This document shows positions 1 to 7,954 of a stretch of DNA of 64,000 nucleotides, in pieces; positions within the stretch are counted from its first letter, which is position 1, and every line of letters begins with the position of its first letter. The translations under genes were made by a program, and so were the position numbers. The stretch spans positions 1 to 64,000 of the forward strand of contig NZ_JAIUZI010000012.1 of NCBI RefSeq assembly GCF_020171285.1, given 5' to 3'. This DNA comes from Seohaeicola saemankumensis. GTDB taxonomy: Bacteria > Pseudomonadota > Alphaproteobacteria > Rhodobacterales > Rhodobacteraceae. The notes beneath the pieces are model-generated. The model did not search any database. It was not told the DNA's origin and was given only the letters and a program-made list of their open reading frames with translations.

Positions 1-77
1 CCCGGAGTATTTGCCGAAGAGATGAAAGGGCGCGCGGGCGCAGCGCGTGGGTTTACCCGCGCGCTGCCGGGCCCAAC
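1..77 (-). repeat. 3'-end intergenic element, copy A (downstream of accA)
   Basis: Read on the minus strand, in the direction of accA, this stretch holds a hairpin (GCAGCGC paired with GCGCTG, inner GGGT/ACCC) and then a conserved 25 bp core at 4-28 that begins CTTTCATCTC and ends AAATACTCC. About 75 bp are nearly identical to the element at 4723-4798 behind another gene. Both lie just after a stop codon in the same orientation as the upstream gene. A transcript-end or terminator role is inferred from that placement. The window edge cuts off whatever follows. Confidence 0.7.
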
Positions 78-144
78 CGGGCGAGGGGCATCTTTGATGC
101 CGTGAGGCCGGGCGGGAGCCGTTGGGGGCGTTTCGTGGCGGGGC

Positions 145-1107
145 TCAGGCCGCCAGCCCCTGCGAGCCGAGCTTGAGGTATTTCTCGCGCCGTTCGCGGA
201 TCAGGGTTTCGGCATCCCTGCCGTCCAGCGACTTCAGCATTGCCGCAATGGCCTTGCCGACGGACTGGATGGTGGCAGGTTTGTCGCGGTGGGCGCCGCC
301 GCGCGGTTCCTTGATGACCTTGTCGGCGACGCCGAGCTGCCTGAGGTCCTGCGCGGTCAGGCGCAGGGCCTCGGCGGCCTCGCGCATTTTCTCGGCGTCT
401 TTCCACAGGATCGAGGCGCAGCCTTCGGGGCTGATCACCGAGTAGATCGAATGTTCCAGCATCGCCACCTTGCTGGCCGTGGCAAAGGCCACCGCGCCGC
501 CGGAGCCGCCTTCGCCGATGATCACGGTGACCAGCGGCACGCCGATCTGGAGGCAGGTTTCGGTGGCCCGGGCGATGGCTTCGGACTGGCCGCGTTCCTC
601 GGCGCCCTTGCCGGGGTAGGCGCCGGGGGTGTCCACCAGCGTGATCACCGGCAGGCCAAAGCGGCCGGCCAGTTGCATCAGCCGGATCGCCTTGCGGTAG
701 CCCTCGGGGCGGGCCATGCCAAAGTTGCGTTCGATGCGGGATTTGGTGTCGTCGCCCTTTTCATGGCCGATCACCACGACGGGGGTGTCGTTGAAGCGCG
801 CCAGCCCGCCCATCACCGCGTGATCGTCGGCGAAATTGCGGTCGCCGGCCAGCGGCGTGTATTCGGTGAACAGCGCCTTGATGTAGTCCTTGCAATGGGG
901 CCGTTCGGGGTGGCGGGCGACCTGGCATTTGCGCCAGGGGCTGAGATCCTTGTACAGGTCGTCCAGCAGGCTGGCCGCCTTGGCATCCAGCGCCGCCGCC
1001 TCGTTCGATACATCCATGCCCTCGTTCGCCCGGGCGAGGGCGCGCAGTTCCTCCGCCTTGCCTTCGATCTCGGCCAGCGGTTTTTCAAAGTCGAGGTAGT
1101 TGGTCAT
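145..1107 (-). CDS. accA: acetyl-CoA carboxylase carboxyltransferase subunit alpha
   Basis: AccA forms, with AccD, the carboxyltransferase half of acetyl-CoA carboxylase. It moves the carboxyl group from biotin on AccB to acetyl-CoA, giving malonyl-CoA for fatty acid synthesis in the cytoplasm. The 320 residues match the usual family length. Visible are the N-terminal helical segment (YLDFEKPLAEIEGK), the crotonase-fold glycine-rich stretch VDTPGAYPGKGAEERG near residue 160, and the GEGGSGGA oxyanion-type loop near residue 200. It is monocistronic here, with a repeat element right after its stop. No accD is in the window. Confidence 0.97.
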   Translation of the reverse strand: MTNYLDFEKPLAEIEGKAEELRALARANEGMDVSNEAAALDAKAASLLDDLYKDLSPWRKCQVARHPERPHCKDYIKALFTEYTPLAGDRNFADDHAVMGGLARFNDTPVVVIGHEKGDDTKSRIERNFGMARPEGYRKAIRLMQLAGRFGLPVITLVDTPGAYPGKGAEERGQSEAIARATETCLQIGVPLVTVIIGEGGSGGAVAFATASKVAMLEHSIYSVISPEGCASILWKDAEKMREAAEALRLTAQDLRQLGVADKVIKEPRGGAHRDKPATIQSVGKAIAAMLKSLDGRDAETLIRERREKYLKLGSQGLAA

Positions 1108-1328
1108 CCAGGGACACTCCGGCGCAAGTTGCGCGGTCTATATGGCTGTGACAGGGGGCGAATGCAACGGCAATGGCCCGCCTGGGCCGTTGTACCGCCT
1201 GTCGGGCCTGTGTGGTCGGGGGCATCGGGCCGGGGCGGTTGACGCGGCCGGAAACAGCCGCCCTTGATAACTCAGCAAGACATGTTCAGCGCGGCCATGC
1301 CATCAGCGGTGGAGAAACGGAGACGGCG

Positions 1329-2165
1329 ATGCCATCGGAATACGAAAACCGGATGCTGCGGGTGCTGGCGTACATCCACGCCAACCCGGCGGGCGATCTC
1401 TCGCTCGATGCGCTGGCCGATGTGGCGGCGATGAGCCGGTTCCACTGGCACCGGGTGTTCCACGCGATGACCGGCGAGACCTGCGCCCAAGCGGTGCGGC
1501 GGGTGCGGATGAACCGGGCGGCTTGCTGGCTGGTGCAGACCGACTGGCCGATCGCAGAGGTGGCGGCGCGCGCCGGTTATCCCACGGTGCCAAGCTTTGG
1601 CCGCCAGTTCCGCCAGACCTATGGTCTGAGCCCCGGCGCCTTTCGCAAGACCGGCGCGGCGGATGCGCCGCATCTGCTGACACCGGACCGGGCTCCCTCG
1701 CGGTTCGACGTGGTGATCGAACCACACCCGGCCCGGCGTGTCGCCGCCGTGATCCATGTCGGACCGCTGATGGAAACCGGCGGCGCCTTTGACCGGTTTT
1801 CGGCCATTGCCACCGCCCGCAACCTCTGGCAGCGCGGGGGGCGGATGATCGGGATCTATCCCGATGATCCGACCGTTGTTCCCGCGCCTGAATTGCACGC
1901 CTTTGCCGGGTTCGAGGTGCTCGACGACGCGCCCCTGCCCGGCGACCTGGAAGAGATCGCCCTGCCTGCGACCGAGGTCGCCCGGCTGCGGTTCCGGGGG
2001 CCGTATTCGGGGCTGCAGTCGGGATATGATCACCTGTTCGGCACTTGGCTGCCTGGATCGGGCCGCGATCCGGCGGACCTGCCGCCGTTCGAGGTTTACC
2101 AGAACACGCCCGCCACCGCCGCGCCGGCGGATCTGCTGACCGACATCTGCCTGCCGCTGACATGA
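1329..2165 (+). CDS. AraC-family transcriptional regulator with GyrI-like effector domain
   Basis: A 278-residue regulator. Residues about 8-110 form an AraC-type double helix-turn-helix (LSLDALADVAAMSRFHWHRV, then a second HTH around WPIAEVAARAGYPTVPSFGR and the closing QTYGLSPGAFRK). The rest is a GyrI/Rob-type small-molecule binding domain. The reading frame is open upstream to 1173, but the ATG at 1329 follows a GGAG-type ribosome site and begins right before the domain, so I chose it. The next gene, 7 bp downstream, also has a GyrI-like domain, so the two probably form an operon. The effector is unknown. Confidence 0.9.
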   Translation: MPSEYENRMLRVLAYIHANPAGDLSLDALADVAAMSRFHWHRVFHAMTGETCAQAVRRVRMNRAACWLVQTDWPIAEVAARAGYPTVPSFGRQFRQTYGLSPGAFRKTGAADAPHLLTPDRAPSRFDVVIEPHPARRVAAVIHVGPLMETGGAFDRFSAIATARNLWQRGGRMIGIYPDDPTVVPAPELHAFAGFEVLDDAPLPGDLEEIALPATEVARLRFRGPYSGLQSGYDHLFGTWLPGSGRDPADLPPFEVYQNTPATAAPADLLTDICLPLT

Positions 2166-2172
2166 GGGTCCG

Positions 2173-2835
2173 ATGACCGCCAAACGCGATTTCAAGAAAA
2201 CCGATCGGGCCTGGTACACCGCACCGCGCGGGCGCTGGGACCGGCTGGTGCTGCCGCCGCTAAACTACCTGGCCATCGACGGGCAGGGCGACCCGAACGG
2301 GCCGGATTATGGCCGGGCACTGGCCGCGCTCTACCCCATGGCTTACGGGGGCAAGGCGCTGTGCAAGGCTTTGGGCCGGGATTTCGTGGTTCCGCCGCTG
2401 CAGGCTCTGTGGTCGGCCGAGGACCCGGCGGCCTTTGTCGCGGGCGACCGCGCCGCGTGGCAGTGGACGGCGATGATCCGCATGCCCGAGGAACTGACGG
2501 CCGAGATGGTCGAAACCGCCCGGCAAAACGTGCTGGCAAAACTGGCGCGCAAGCCGGGGGCGGCAACCGACGCGCCCACCGTGGACCGGGTGCGGCAGAT
2601 GACCCTGGACGAAGGCGACTGCCTGCAGCGGCTGCACATCGGCCCCTATACGGTAGAGGCCCCGACACTGGCCGATCTGCACGACCGGGTGATGCCGGCG
2701 CTTGGGCTGACCTTCAACGGGCCGCATCACGAGATCTATCTGGGCGACCCGCGCCGTGCCGCGCCCGAACGGCTGCGCACCATCCTGCGCCAGCCGGTCC
2801 GGCCACTGGATCACCCCGGCAGCACCACCGGGTAA
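2173..2835 (+). CDS. GyrI-like domain-containing protein
   Basis: A 220-residue stand-alone GyrI-like (SOUL/Rob effector superfamily) protein without a DNA-binding domain. Conserved features are the start FKKTDRAWYTAP, the PPLNYLAIDGQGDPN strand-turn, the tryptophan-rich middle (AAWQWTAMIRMPEE) and the C-terminal HHEIYLGDPRRAAPERLRTI. Such proteins bind small lipophilic or cationic molecules; some hydrolyse cyclopropanoids. It follows the AraC regulator by 7 bp and probably shares its ligand class. Its last 25 bp overlap the end of the convergent lysE-type gene. Confidence 0.88.
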   Translation: MTAKRDFKKTDRAWYTAPRGRWDRLVLPPLNYLAIDGQGDPNGPDYGRALAALYPMAYGGKALCKALGRDFVVPPLQALWSAEDPAAFVAGDRAAWQWTAMIRMPEELTAEMVETARQNVLAKLARKPGAATDAPTVDRVRQMTLDEGDCLQRLHIGPYTVEAPTLADLHDRVMPALGLTFNGPHHEIYLGDPRRAAPERLRTILRQPVRPLDHPGSTTG

Positions 2836-3407
2836 AGCGAGGCCACCAGCAACACCGCCATGGTCCAGTTGAAGGCGACCAGCCGGCGGCGGCTGCTGAG
2901 CCAGCGCGCCATCTGCTGGCCCAGCAGGGTCCAGGAGCTGACCGAGGGCAGGTTGATGGCGCCAAACACCACCGCCACCACCGCAATCGCCGCCAGCGTG
3001 CGCCCCGGCGCATAGGCGGCAATTGCCGTCAGCGCCATGGTCCAGGCCTTGGGGTTGACCCATTGGAACGCGGCGGCCTGCAGAAAGGTCATCGGCCGGC
3101 CACCGCCGGTGCCGGGCGTGACCGGGGCGGCATGTGCGATCTTCCAGGCCAGCCACAGCAGGTAGACCACGCTCACCGCCTTCAGCAAATCATGGCTGAG
3201 CGGGTAGGCGTCAAATACCTGCACCAGCCCGATGCCGACCAGCAGCACCATCAGCACAAAGCCCAGCCCCACCCCCAGCATATGCGGGATGGTGCGGCGA
3301 AAGCCGAAATTGGCGCCCGAGGCCATCAGCATCAGGTTGTTCGGCCCCGGCGTGATCGAGGAGACAAAGGCAAACAGCGCCAGCGCGGCAAGAAGATCAG
3401 GTGTCAT
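2811..3407 (-). CDS. LysE/RhtB-family amino-acid exporter
   Basis: A 198-residue inner-membrane protein of the LysE family, which exports amino acids or related small metabolites. The N-terminus LLAALALFAFVSSITPGPNN carries the family signature (S-x-TPGPNN), and about six hydrophobic segments follow. The open frame extends upstream through the divergent regulator, but the ATG at 3407 begins exactly at the family's conserved N-terminus. A divergently transcribed Lrp/AsnC regulator starts 72 bp away. This classic pairing suggests that the regulator controls it in response to an amino acid. The substrate cannot be told from sequence. Confidence 0.93.
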   Translation of the reverse strand: MTPDLLAALALFAFVSSITPGPNNLMLMASGANFGFRRTIPHMLGVGLGFVLMVLLVGIGLVQVFDAYPLSHDLLKAVSVVYLLWLAWKIAHAAPVTPGTGGGRPMTFLQAAAFQWVNPKAWTMALTAIAAYAPGRTLAAIAVVAVVFGAINLPSVSSWTLLGQQMARWLSSRRRLVAFNWTMAVLLVASLYPVVLPG

Positions 3408-3479
3408 GGCACAGGTGTCGCGCGTGGCGGGGCAAATGAAATTGCGTTTTTGTGCGCGAACGGGCAGATTGCACAACAA

Positions 3480-3932
3480 ATGACGAAGATTGACCCAATC
3501 AACGACCGGATATTGCAGGAGCTCGGGCGCGACGGCCGCATCAGCAACCTCGACCTGGCGGCGCGCGTGGGCCTGTCGCCCTCGGCCTGCCTGCGCCGGG
3601 TGCAGGAACTGGAACGCAGCGGCGTGATCGCCGGCTACCGCGCGGTGCTGAACCCGCAGGCGCTGGGCATCGGCTTTGCCGCCTATATCGGCGTGGGCCT
3701 GGGCGAACATACCAAGGCGGCGCAGGAAGGGTTCGAACGCGCCATGGGCCGCGCACCCGAGGTCGTTGAATGCCACAACATCACCGGCACCATCGAATAC
3801 CTACTGCGGGTCGAATGCGCCGACCTGCGCGCCTACAAGACTTTTCACACTGACGTGTTGGGAACCTTGCCGCATGTCACCGCCATCACCACCTATGTGG
3901 TCATGGGATCGCCCAAGGATCTGCGCGCCTGA
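3480..3932 (+). CDS. Lrp/AsnC-family transcriptional regulator
   Basis: A 150-residue Lrp/AsnC regulator. Residues about 5-60 are the winged HTH (INDRILQELGRDGRISNLDL, LSPSACLRRVQELERSGVI). The rest is the RAM/AsnC ligand-binding domain ending in TTYVVMGSPKDL. ATG 3480 is used because it starts at the HTH; the longer frame upstream runs through unrelated sequence. It is divergent from the lysE-type gene, so it probably senses the exported amino acid and controls the 72 bp between the genes. Confidence 0.94.
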   Translation: MTKIDPINDRILQELGRDGRISNLDLAARVGLSPSACLRRVQELERSGVIAGYRAVLNPQALGIGFAAYIGVGLGEHTKAAQEGFERAMGRAPEVVECHNITGTIEYLLRVECADLRAYKTFHTDVLGTLPHVTAITTYVVMGSPKDLRA

Positions 3933-4059
3933 GCGCAGGGGTGGCGAAAACCCCCTGCCGCCCTTGCCGCAGTGCGATTCGGCACCTAGGCTCGCATCGG
4001 AACGGTTGCAAGGACCAGCGGCGCCCGAGAGGGTCCGCGCTTTGACAAGGAGTTGATGC

Positions 4060-4641
4060 ATGAGAACCGCGATCACAGGCCTACTGGCCGCCGCAAGCCT
4101 GCTGCTGGCCTCGGCCGCCATTGCCGCGCCGCTGAAACTGAAACCCGCCAGCCCGCAACCCTCGCCCAAGCGGGGGCTGGCGGTCAGCTATGCCTGGGGC
4201 GGGGTGCCCCCGGCGCGGATCCAGGGGCTGTCGGCGGCCCGCGGCCTGCTGGGCGGCGGCGGCAAGGCCGGGCGCCCCCTGCGCGGGCTGGATTATGCCG
4301 ACACCAACGAAGGCGACCCGGTGCTGACCCATCCGGAACATTTCAACGTCGCGGCAAACATCCGCGGCTACATCAAGTTCGACGCGCCGGGCATCTATGA
4401 GCTGGAAACCTGGTCGAACGACGGCATTTCGGCCACTGTTTCGGGCCAGACCATCGGCCATTTCGACGGCCGCCAGGGCTGCGAAGCCAACCAGCGCGTC
4501 GAAGTCGAAGTGCCCCAGGCCGGCTGGTATGACCTGCGGATCCTCTATTTCCAGAAATACGGATCGGCCTGTCTGATGATGAAATGGGGCAAGAAGGGGA
4601 AAAAAATGTCCTGGGTGCCGAACTCCGCCTTCGGCTACTGA
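4060..4641 (+). CDS. secreted PA14-like domain protein
   Basis: A 193-residue protein with a clear Sec signal peptide (positive start, LLAAASLLLASAAIAA, cleavage near residue 23). The central part resembles a PA14 beta-barrel: HFNVAANIRGYIKFDAPGIY, WSNDGISATVSGQ, then VPQAGWYDLRILYFQKYGSA and LMMKWG. PA14 modules usually bind carbohydrate or act as accessory folds in exported proteins. No catalytic domain is attached. It stands alone, convergent with mcl1, with the repeat-filled junction 4642-4945 behind it. The precise role is unknown. Confidence 0.82.
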   Translation: MRTAITGLLAAASLLLASAAIAAPLKLKPASPQPSPKRGLAVSYAWGGVPPARIQGLSAARGLLGGGGKAGRPLRGLDYADTNEGDPVLTHPEHFNVAANIRGYIKFDAPGIYELETWSNDGISATVSGQTIGHFDGRQGCEANQRVEVEVPQAGWYDLRILYFQKYGSACLMMKWGKKGKKMSWVPNSAFGY

Positions 4642-4722
4642 CCCGCACCACGGACCAAGGCAATCCGCCCCCAGCCAAGGCGCTCCCGCCAGGGCGTGCG
4701 ACACCTACCGGTGCCGCGCCCT

Positions 4723-4798
4723 GTTGGGCCCGGCAGCGCGCGGGTAAACCCATGCGCTGCGGTTCCGCCCTTTCATCTCTTCGATAAATACTCCGGGG
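4723..4798 (+). repeat. 3'-end intergenic element, copy B
   Basis: This is the plus-strand counterpart of the element at 1-77: a hairpin with arms GCAGCGC and GCGCTGC around GGGT/ACCC, then a core at 4770-4794 starting CTTTCATCTC and ending AATACTCC. It lies 80 bp after the stop of the PA14-like gene, in that gene's direction, and is followed by the GC hairpin at 4804-4820. Probably part of transcript-end formation. Confidence 0.75.
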
Positions 4799-4827
4799 AG
4801 CGCGAGGGGCAGCGCCCCTCGCCCCGG

Positions 4828-4929
4828 TCGGATCGGCGAAGCCGATCCGAAACACCCATCATCCCAATCGGATCGGCTGCGCCGATCCGAAAACCGGTAA
4901 ACGCAATCGGATCGGCGCAGCCGATCCGA
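4828..4929. repeat. three tandem 23 bp palindromes (TCGGATCGGC-nnn-GCCGATCCGA)
   Basis: Three perfect inverted repeats with 10 bp arms and 3 nt loops (gaa, tgc, gca) lie at 4828-4850, 4868-4890 and 4907-4929. They are separated by unrelated spacers of 17 and 16 bp. They lie just past the mcl1 stop. The loop differs in each copy while the arms are identical, which suggests that the stem is what is maintained. The same stem occurs after dgcN and, as a variant, after the uronate dehydrogenase gene. Confidence 0.9.
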
Positions 4930-4945
4930 TCCGCGCGCCCGCCGC

Positions 4946-5905
4946 TCAGCTGGCCGCGATCAGTTCCGCCTGTTTCACGATCACCTCGGCCTGCTTGATC
5001 GACGCGATATCGACCAGCCGGCCCTTGTAGACCACGGCGCCCGCGCCGGTGCGGGTGGCTTCCTCCATCGCCGCGAGGATCTCGCGCGCCTCGGTCACCT
5101 TGTGCTCGGGCGGCGTGAACACCTCGTTCGCCACCGCGATCTGGTTCGGGTGGATCGCCCATTTGCCGACCATGCCCAGCGTGGCCGACCGGCGCGCCTG
5201 CGCGCGGAAGCCTTCGGGGTCGGAGAAATCGCCAAACGGCCCGTCCACCGGCAGCAACCCGTGGGTGCGGCAGGCGGCGACGATGGCGGTCTGTGCCCAG
5301 TGCCACGGGTCCGACCAGTACTTCTGCCCCTCGTGCAGCATGTAATAATCTTCCTGCGTGCCGCCGATGCCGGTGGTCTGCATGCCCATGGAGGCGGCGA
5401 AATCGGCGGCGCCCAGGCTCATTGCCTGCAGCCGCGGCGAGGCGGCGGCGATCTCTTCCACATGGGCGATGCCGGCGGCCGATTCGATGATCACCTCCAG
5501 CGCCACTTTCTTGGTGCGGCCCATCGCGGTTTCAATCGCCGTGATCAGCGCGTCAACGGCATAGATGTCCTCGGCGCAGCCCACCTTGGGGATCATGATC
5601 ATGTCCAGCCGCTCGCTGGACTGTTCCAGCAGATCGACCACATCGCGGTACCAATAGGGCGTGTCCAGGCTGTTGATCCGCACCGACAGCGTCTTGTTGC
5701 CCCAGTCGATGTCGCCGATGGCCTCGATGATGTTCTTGCGTGCCTGCGGCTTGTCGTCGGGCGACACCGAATCCTCGAGGTCGAGGTTGATCACATCCGC
5801 CGCCGAGGCCGCCATCTTGGGCGGCAGCTTGGTATTCGATCCCGGCCCGAACAGCTGGCAGCGGTTGGGGCGGGCCGGGGCGACGGGCTGAAGGCGGAAG
5901 GACAT
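4946..5905 (-). CDS. mcl1: L-malyl-CoA / beta-methylmalyl-CoA lyase
   Basis: A HpcH/HpaI-aldolase (CitE-like) enzyme of 319 residues, as expected for Mcl1. It reversibly cleaves L-malyl-CoA to acetyl-CoA plus glyoxylate and beta-methylmalyl-CoA to propionyl-CoA plus glyoxylate, in the ethylmalonyl-CoA pathway of acetate assimilation. Seen: LFGPGSNTKLPPKMAASAADVINLDLEDSV near the start, the Mg-binding glutamate in LEVIIESAAG and aspartate in LGAADFAASMGM, and the late WAIHPNQI motif. It is divergent from dgcN; a perfect 18 bp palindrome lies 57 bp upstream of the start. Confidence 0.95.
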   Translation of the reverse strand: MSFRLQPVAPARPNRCQLFGPGSNTKLPPKMAASAADVINLDLEDSVSPDDKPQARKNIIEAIGDIDWGNKTLSVRINSLDTPYWYRDVVDLLEQSSERLDMIMIPKVGCAEDIYAVDALITAIETAMGRTKKVALEVIIESAAGIAHVEEIAAASPRLQAMSLGAADFAASMGMQTTGIGGTQEDYYMLHEGQKYWSDPWHWAQTAIVAACRTHGLLPVDGPFGDFSDPEGFRAQARRSATLGMVGKWAIHPNQIAVANEVFTPPEHKVTEAREILAAMEEATRTGAGAVVYKGRLVDIASIKQAEVIVKQAELIAAS

Positions 5906-6194
5906 GGGCGGAACCTTTCGGGTAAGGAAATTGCGTGAATTCTGGGTCTGGGGGTATTAAATTGCGCAGTCCTGCGCAAGCCTATTGTGCAGCCGCAGCA
6001 AATGCCGCGCCCGCATTGGCGCCCATGCGCCGCTGCAAATCCGCTGAAATTTCGCACGCCGCAGGAGATTTTCCCGAAAACACGGGCCATCTTCGAACAT
6101 TCTTTGATCGCGGGGGTGAATCCACGCTGCAAAAGCGAAACGGTCGCAGCCGGGCTGCGTTAGCCTGTCCGCAACAGACAACGGAGACCGCGCC
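5906..6194. other. divergent promoter region mcl1 / dgcN
   Basis: These 289 bp separate two divergent starts and must hold both promoters. The only strong feature I see is the palindrome at 5962-5979. No reliable -35/-10 pair or small ORF could be assigned. Confidence 0.6.
5962..5979. promoter_or_regulatory. perfect palindrome, candidate operator for mcl1
   Basis: TTGCGCAG-TC-CTGCGCAA has perfect 8 bp arms with a 2 bp centre, 57 bp upstream of the mcl1 start. Size and symmetry fit a dimeric regulator site. It resembles the TTGC...GCAA type of site bound by ScfR/RamB/PccR-like regulators of acyl-CoA metabolism, but which protein binds is inference. Confidence 0.55.
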
Positions 6195-7196
6195 ATGATC
6201 AAGACCCCCTATCTATTGTTTCTGGGCGATGCCCCGGACCAGCTGGCCGCCAAGGTGGCGCAGGGCATCAAGGACTGGCGCCCGGACAACGCGGTCGGAC
6301 AATACCGGATGGAGGGCTGCAAGGCCGATCTGGGGCTGGCCGACATGGACCTGGCGCAGGCGCGTGCGGCCGGGGCCAGGACGCTGGTGATCGGCGTTGC
6401 CAACCGGGGCGGGGTTATCTCTGCCGCGTGGAAAAAGGTGCTGGTGATGGCGCTGGAGGAGGGCTTTGACCTCGCCTCGGGCCTGCACAACCTGCTGCGC
6501 GACGAACCCGACCTGGTGGCGGTGGCCGAGGCCTGTGGCCGGGATCTGCATGACGTGCGGGTGCCCGAGGTCGAATACCCGATCGCCAACGGCGTCAAGC
6601 GGACCGGCAAGCGGGTGCTGGCGGTGGGCACCGATTGTTCGGTGGGCAAGATGTACACGGCGCTGGCGCTGGACGCGGCGATGCGCGAGGCGGGGATGAA
6701 ATCGACCTTTCGCGCCACCGGCCAGACCGGCATCCTGATCACCGGCGACGGCGTGCCGCTGGATGCGGTGGTGGCCGACTTCATGGCCGGGTCGGTGGAA
6801 TGGCTGACCCCCGACAACGACCCCGATCACTGGGACATCATCGAAGGCCAGGGCAGCCTGTTCCATGTCTCCTATTCCGGCGTCACCATGGCGCTGATCC
6901 ACGGTGGCCAGCCTGACGCGCTGATCCTGAGCCATGAGCCCACCCGCGACCACATGCGCGGGCTGCCGGGCTACGCGCTGCCGACGCTGGAGGCGCTGCG
7001 CGACATGGCGCTGCCGCTGGCGCGGGTGGCCAACCCGGCCTGCGAAGTGGTGGGGATTTCGGTCAACACCCAGCACATGGGCGAGGCGGAGGCGCGGGCC
7101 TACCTGGCCGAAGTCGAGGCGCGGTTGGGGCTGCCGGCGACCGATCCATTCCGGTTCGGCTCTGACAAGCTTGTGGCGGCTCTGGCGGCGCTGTAA
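6195..7196 (+). CDS. dgcN: DUF1611-family protein, DgcN-type N-acyltransferase
   Basis: A 333-residue DUF1611 protein. The N-terminal third is a Rossmann-like domain (YLLFLGDAPDQLAAKVAQGI, GARTLVIGVANRGG). The C-terminal part holds a P-loop-like motif (GTDCSVGKMYTALAL near residue 150), then GQTGILI, EGQGSLFHVSYSG and LSHEPTRDHMRG. In marine bacteria DgcN works with the dipeptide-epimerase-like DgcA in D-glutamate use, by N-acetylation. No dgcA is adjacent here. ATG 6195 follows GGAGA. Family assignment is firm; the exact reaction is by analogy. Confidence 0.85.
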   Translation: MIKTPYLLFLGDAPDQLAAKVAQGIKDWRPDNAVGQYRMEGCKADLGLADMDLAQARAAGARTLVIGVANRGGVISAAWKKVLVMALEEGFDLASGLHNLLRDEPDLVAVAEACGRDLHDVRVPEVEYPIANGVKRTGKRVLAVGTDCSVGKMYTALALDAAMREAGMKSTFRATGQTGILITGDGVPLDAVVADFMAGSVEWLTPDNDPDHWDIIEGQGSLFHVSYSGVTMALIHGGQPDALILSHEPTRDHMRGLPGYALPTLEALRDMALPLARVANPACEVVGISVNTQHMGEAEARAYLAEVEARLGLPATDPFRFGSDKLVAALAAL

Positions 7197-7248
7197 GCGC
7201 GGTGCCGGACCGGGTTGGACCGGCTGTGCCGATCCGTCATAACAACAG

Positions 7249-7401
<153 letters not shown>

Positions 7402-7456
7402 ACGGTGCTGCGCACCGTGCCTGCGGCGCGAGTATTTGCCAAAGAGATGAAAGGGG
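7402..7456 (-). repeat. 3'-end intergenic element, copy C
   Basis: On the minus strand, just behind the sixA stop, lies the conserved core (7429-7453, CTTTCATCTC...AAATACTC), followed by a hairpin with arms ACGGTGC/GCACCGT. Core then GC hairpin is the same order as in copies B and D, which supports a terminator-like function. Confidence 0.72.
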
Positions 7457-7459
7457 GGG

Positions 7460-7954
7460 TCAGCCGGGCAGTTCGCGGGGGATCACGAAGTCGATGACCT
7501 CGCCCATGCGCCAGGCCAGCTTGCTCCAGTCGTCGATGTCGAAGCGGGCCACCAGCGTGGCGCAGGTGGGGAAGTCGGCGAAGCGCGGGTGCTCGGGCGG
7601 TTCCGAGACGATCTGGGCGGCAAAGGCGGCGATGCCGGGGTTGTGGCCCAGCAGCAGCACGGTCTGGCCCGTGGCGCCCGACAGGACGCGCAGGATCTGG
7701 TTGCCGGTCACGTGGTAGAGGTCGCTGGTGACTTCTGTGGGGGCTTCGATGCCCATCCCCTTGAGCGTGTCGCGGGTGCGCCGGGCAGAGGAGCAGAGCA
7801 CCTGGTCGGGCAGGTGCCCCTTGTCCCGCAACCAGTCGCCGATCCGCCTTGCGGAGCCTGTGCCGCGGTCGTTCAGCGGTCTGTCGTGGTCGTCCTGGGC
7901 CGGGTCGGCCCAGCTGGACTTGGCGTGGCGGGTCAGGATCAGGGTGCGTGTCAT
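7460..7954 (-). CDS. sixA: SixA-type phosphohistidine phosphatase
   Basis: A 164-residue histidine phosphatase of the branch-1 superfamily. It begins LILTRHAKSSW with the catalytic RHA (RHG-type) motif. Further active-site elements are SSARRTRDT and LLLGHNPGI with the second histidine. SixA proteins dephosphorylate phosphohistidine on phosphotransfer proteins. The frame is open to 8059, but ATG 7954 starts at the conserved beta strand and overlaps the upstream stop as ATGA. It is the last of three overlapping genes (sterol-desaturase-family, ferredoxin-like, sixA). Confidence 0.88.
   Translation of the reverse strand: MTRTLILTRHAKSSWADPAQDDHDRPLNDRGTGSARRIGDWLRDKGHLPDQVLCSSARRTRDTLKGMGIEAPTEVTSDLYHVTGNQILRVLSGATGQTVLLLGHNPGIAAFAAQIVSEPPEHPRFADFPTCATLVARFDIDDWSKLAWRMGEVIDFVIPRELPG

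Larger units (their letters stand above)
4642..4945. other. convergent gene junction filled with two repeat elements
   Basis: No gene is seen in these 304 bp between the PA14-like gene and mcl1. Nearest the plus-strand gene is the 3'-end element (4723-4798), then a hairpin GAGGGGCAGCGCCCCTC at 4804-4820, then three 23 bp palindromes (4828-4850, 4868-4890, 4907-4929) nearest the mcl1 stop. The junctions at 7197-7459 and 54640-54737 have the same order of parts. Confidence 0.8.

Noticed and set aside
2361..3932. A 523-residue plus-strand frame covering lysE and the Lrp gene
   Set aside because: Only its C-terminal 150 residues are homologous to anything (the Lrp regulator); the rest is antisense to lysE.
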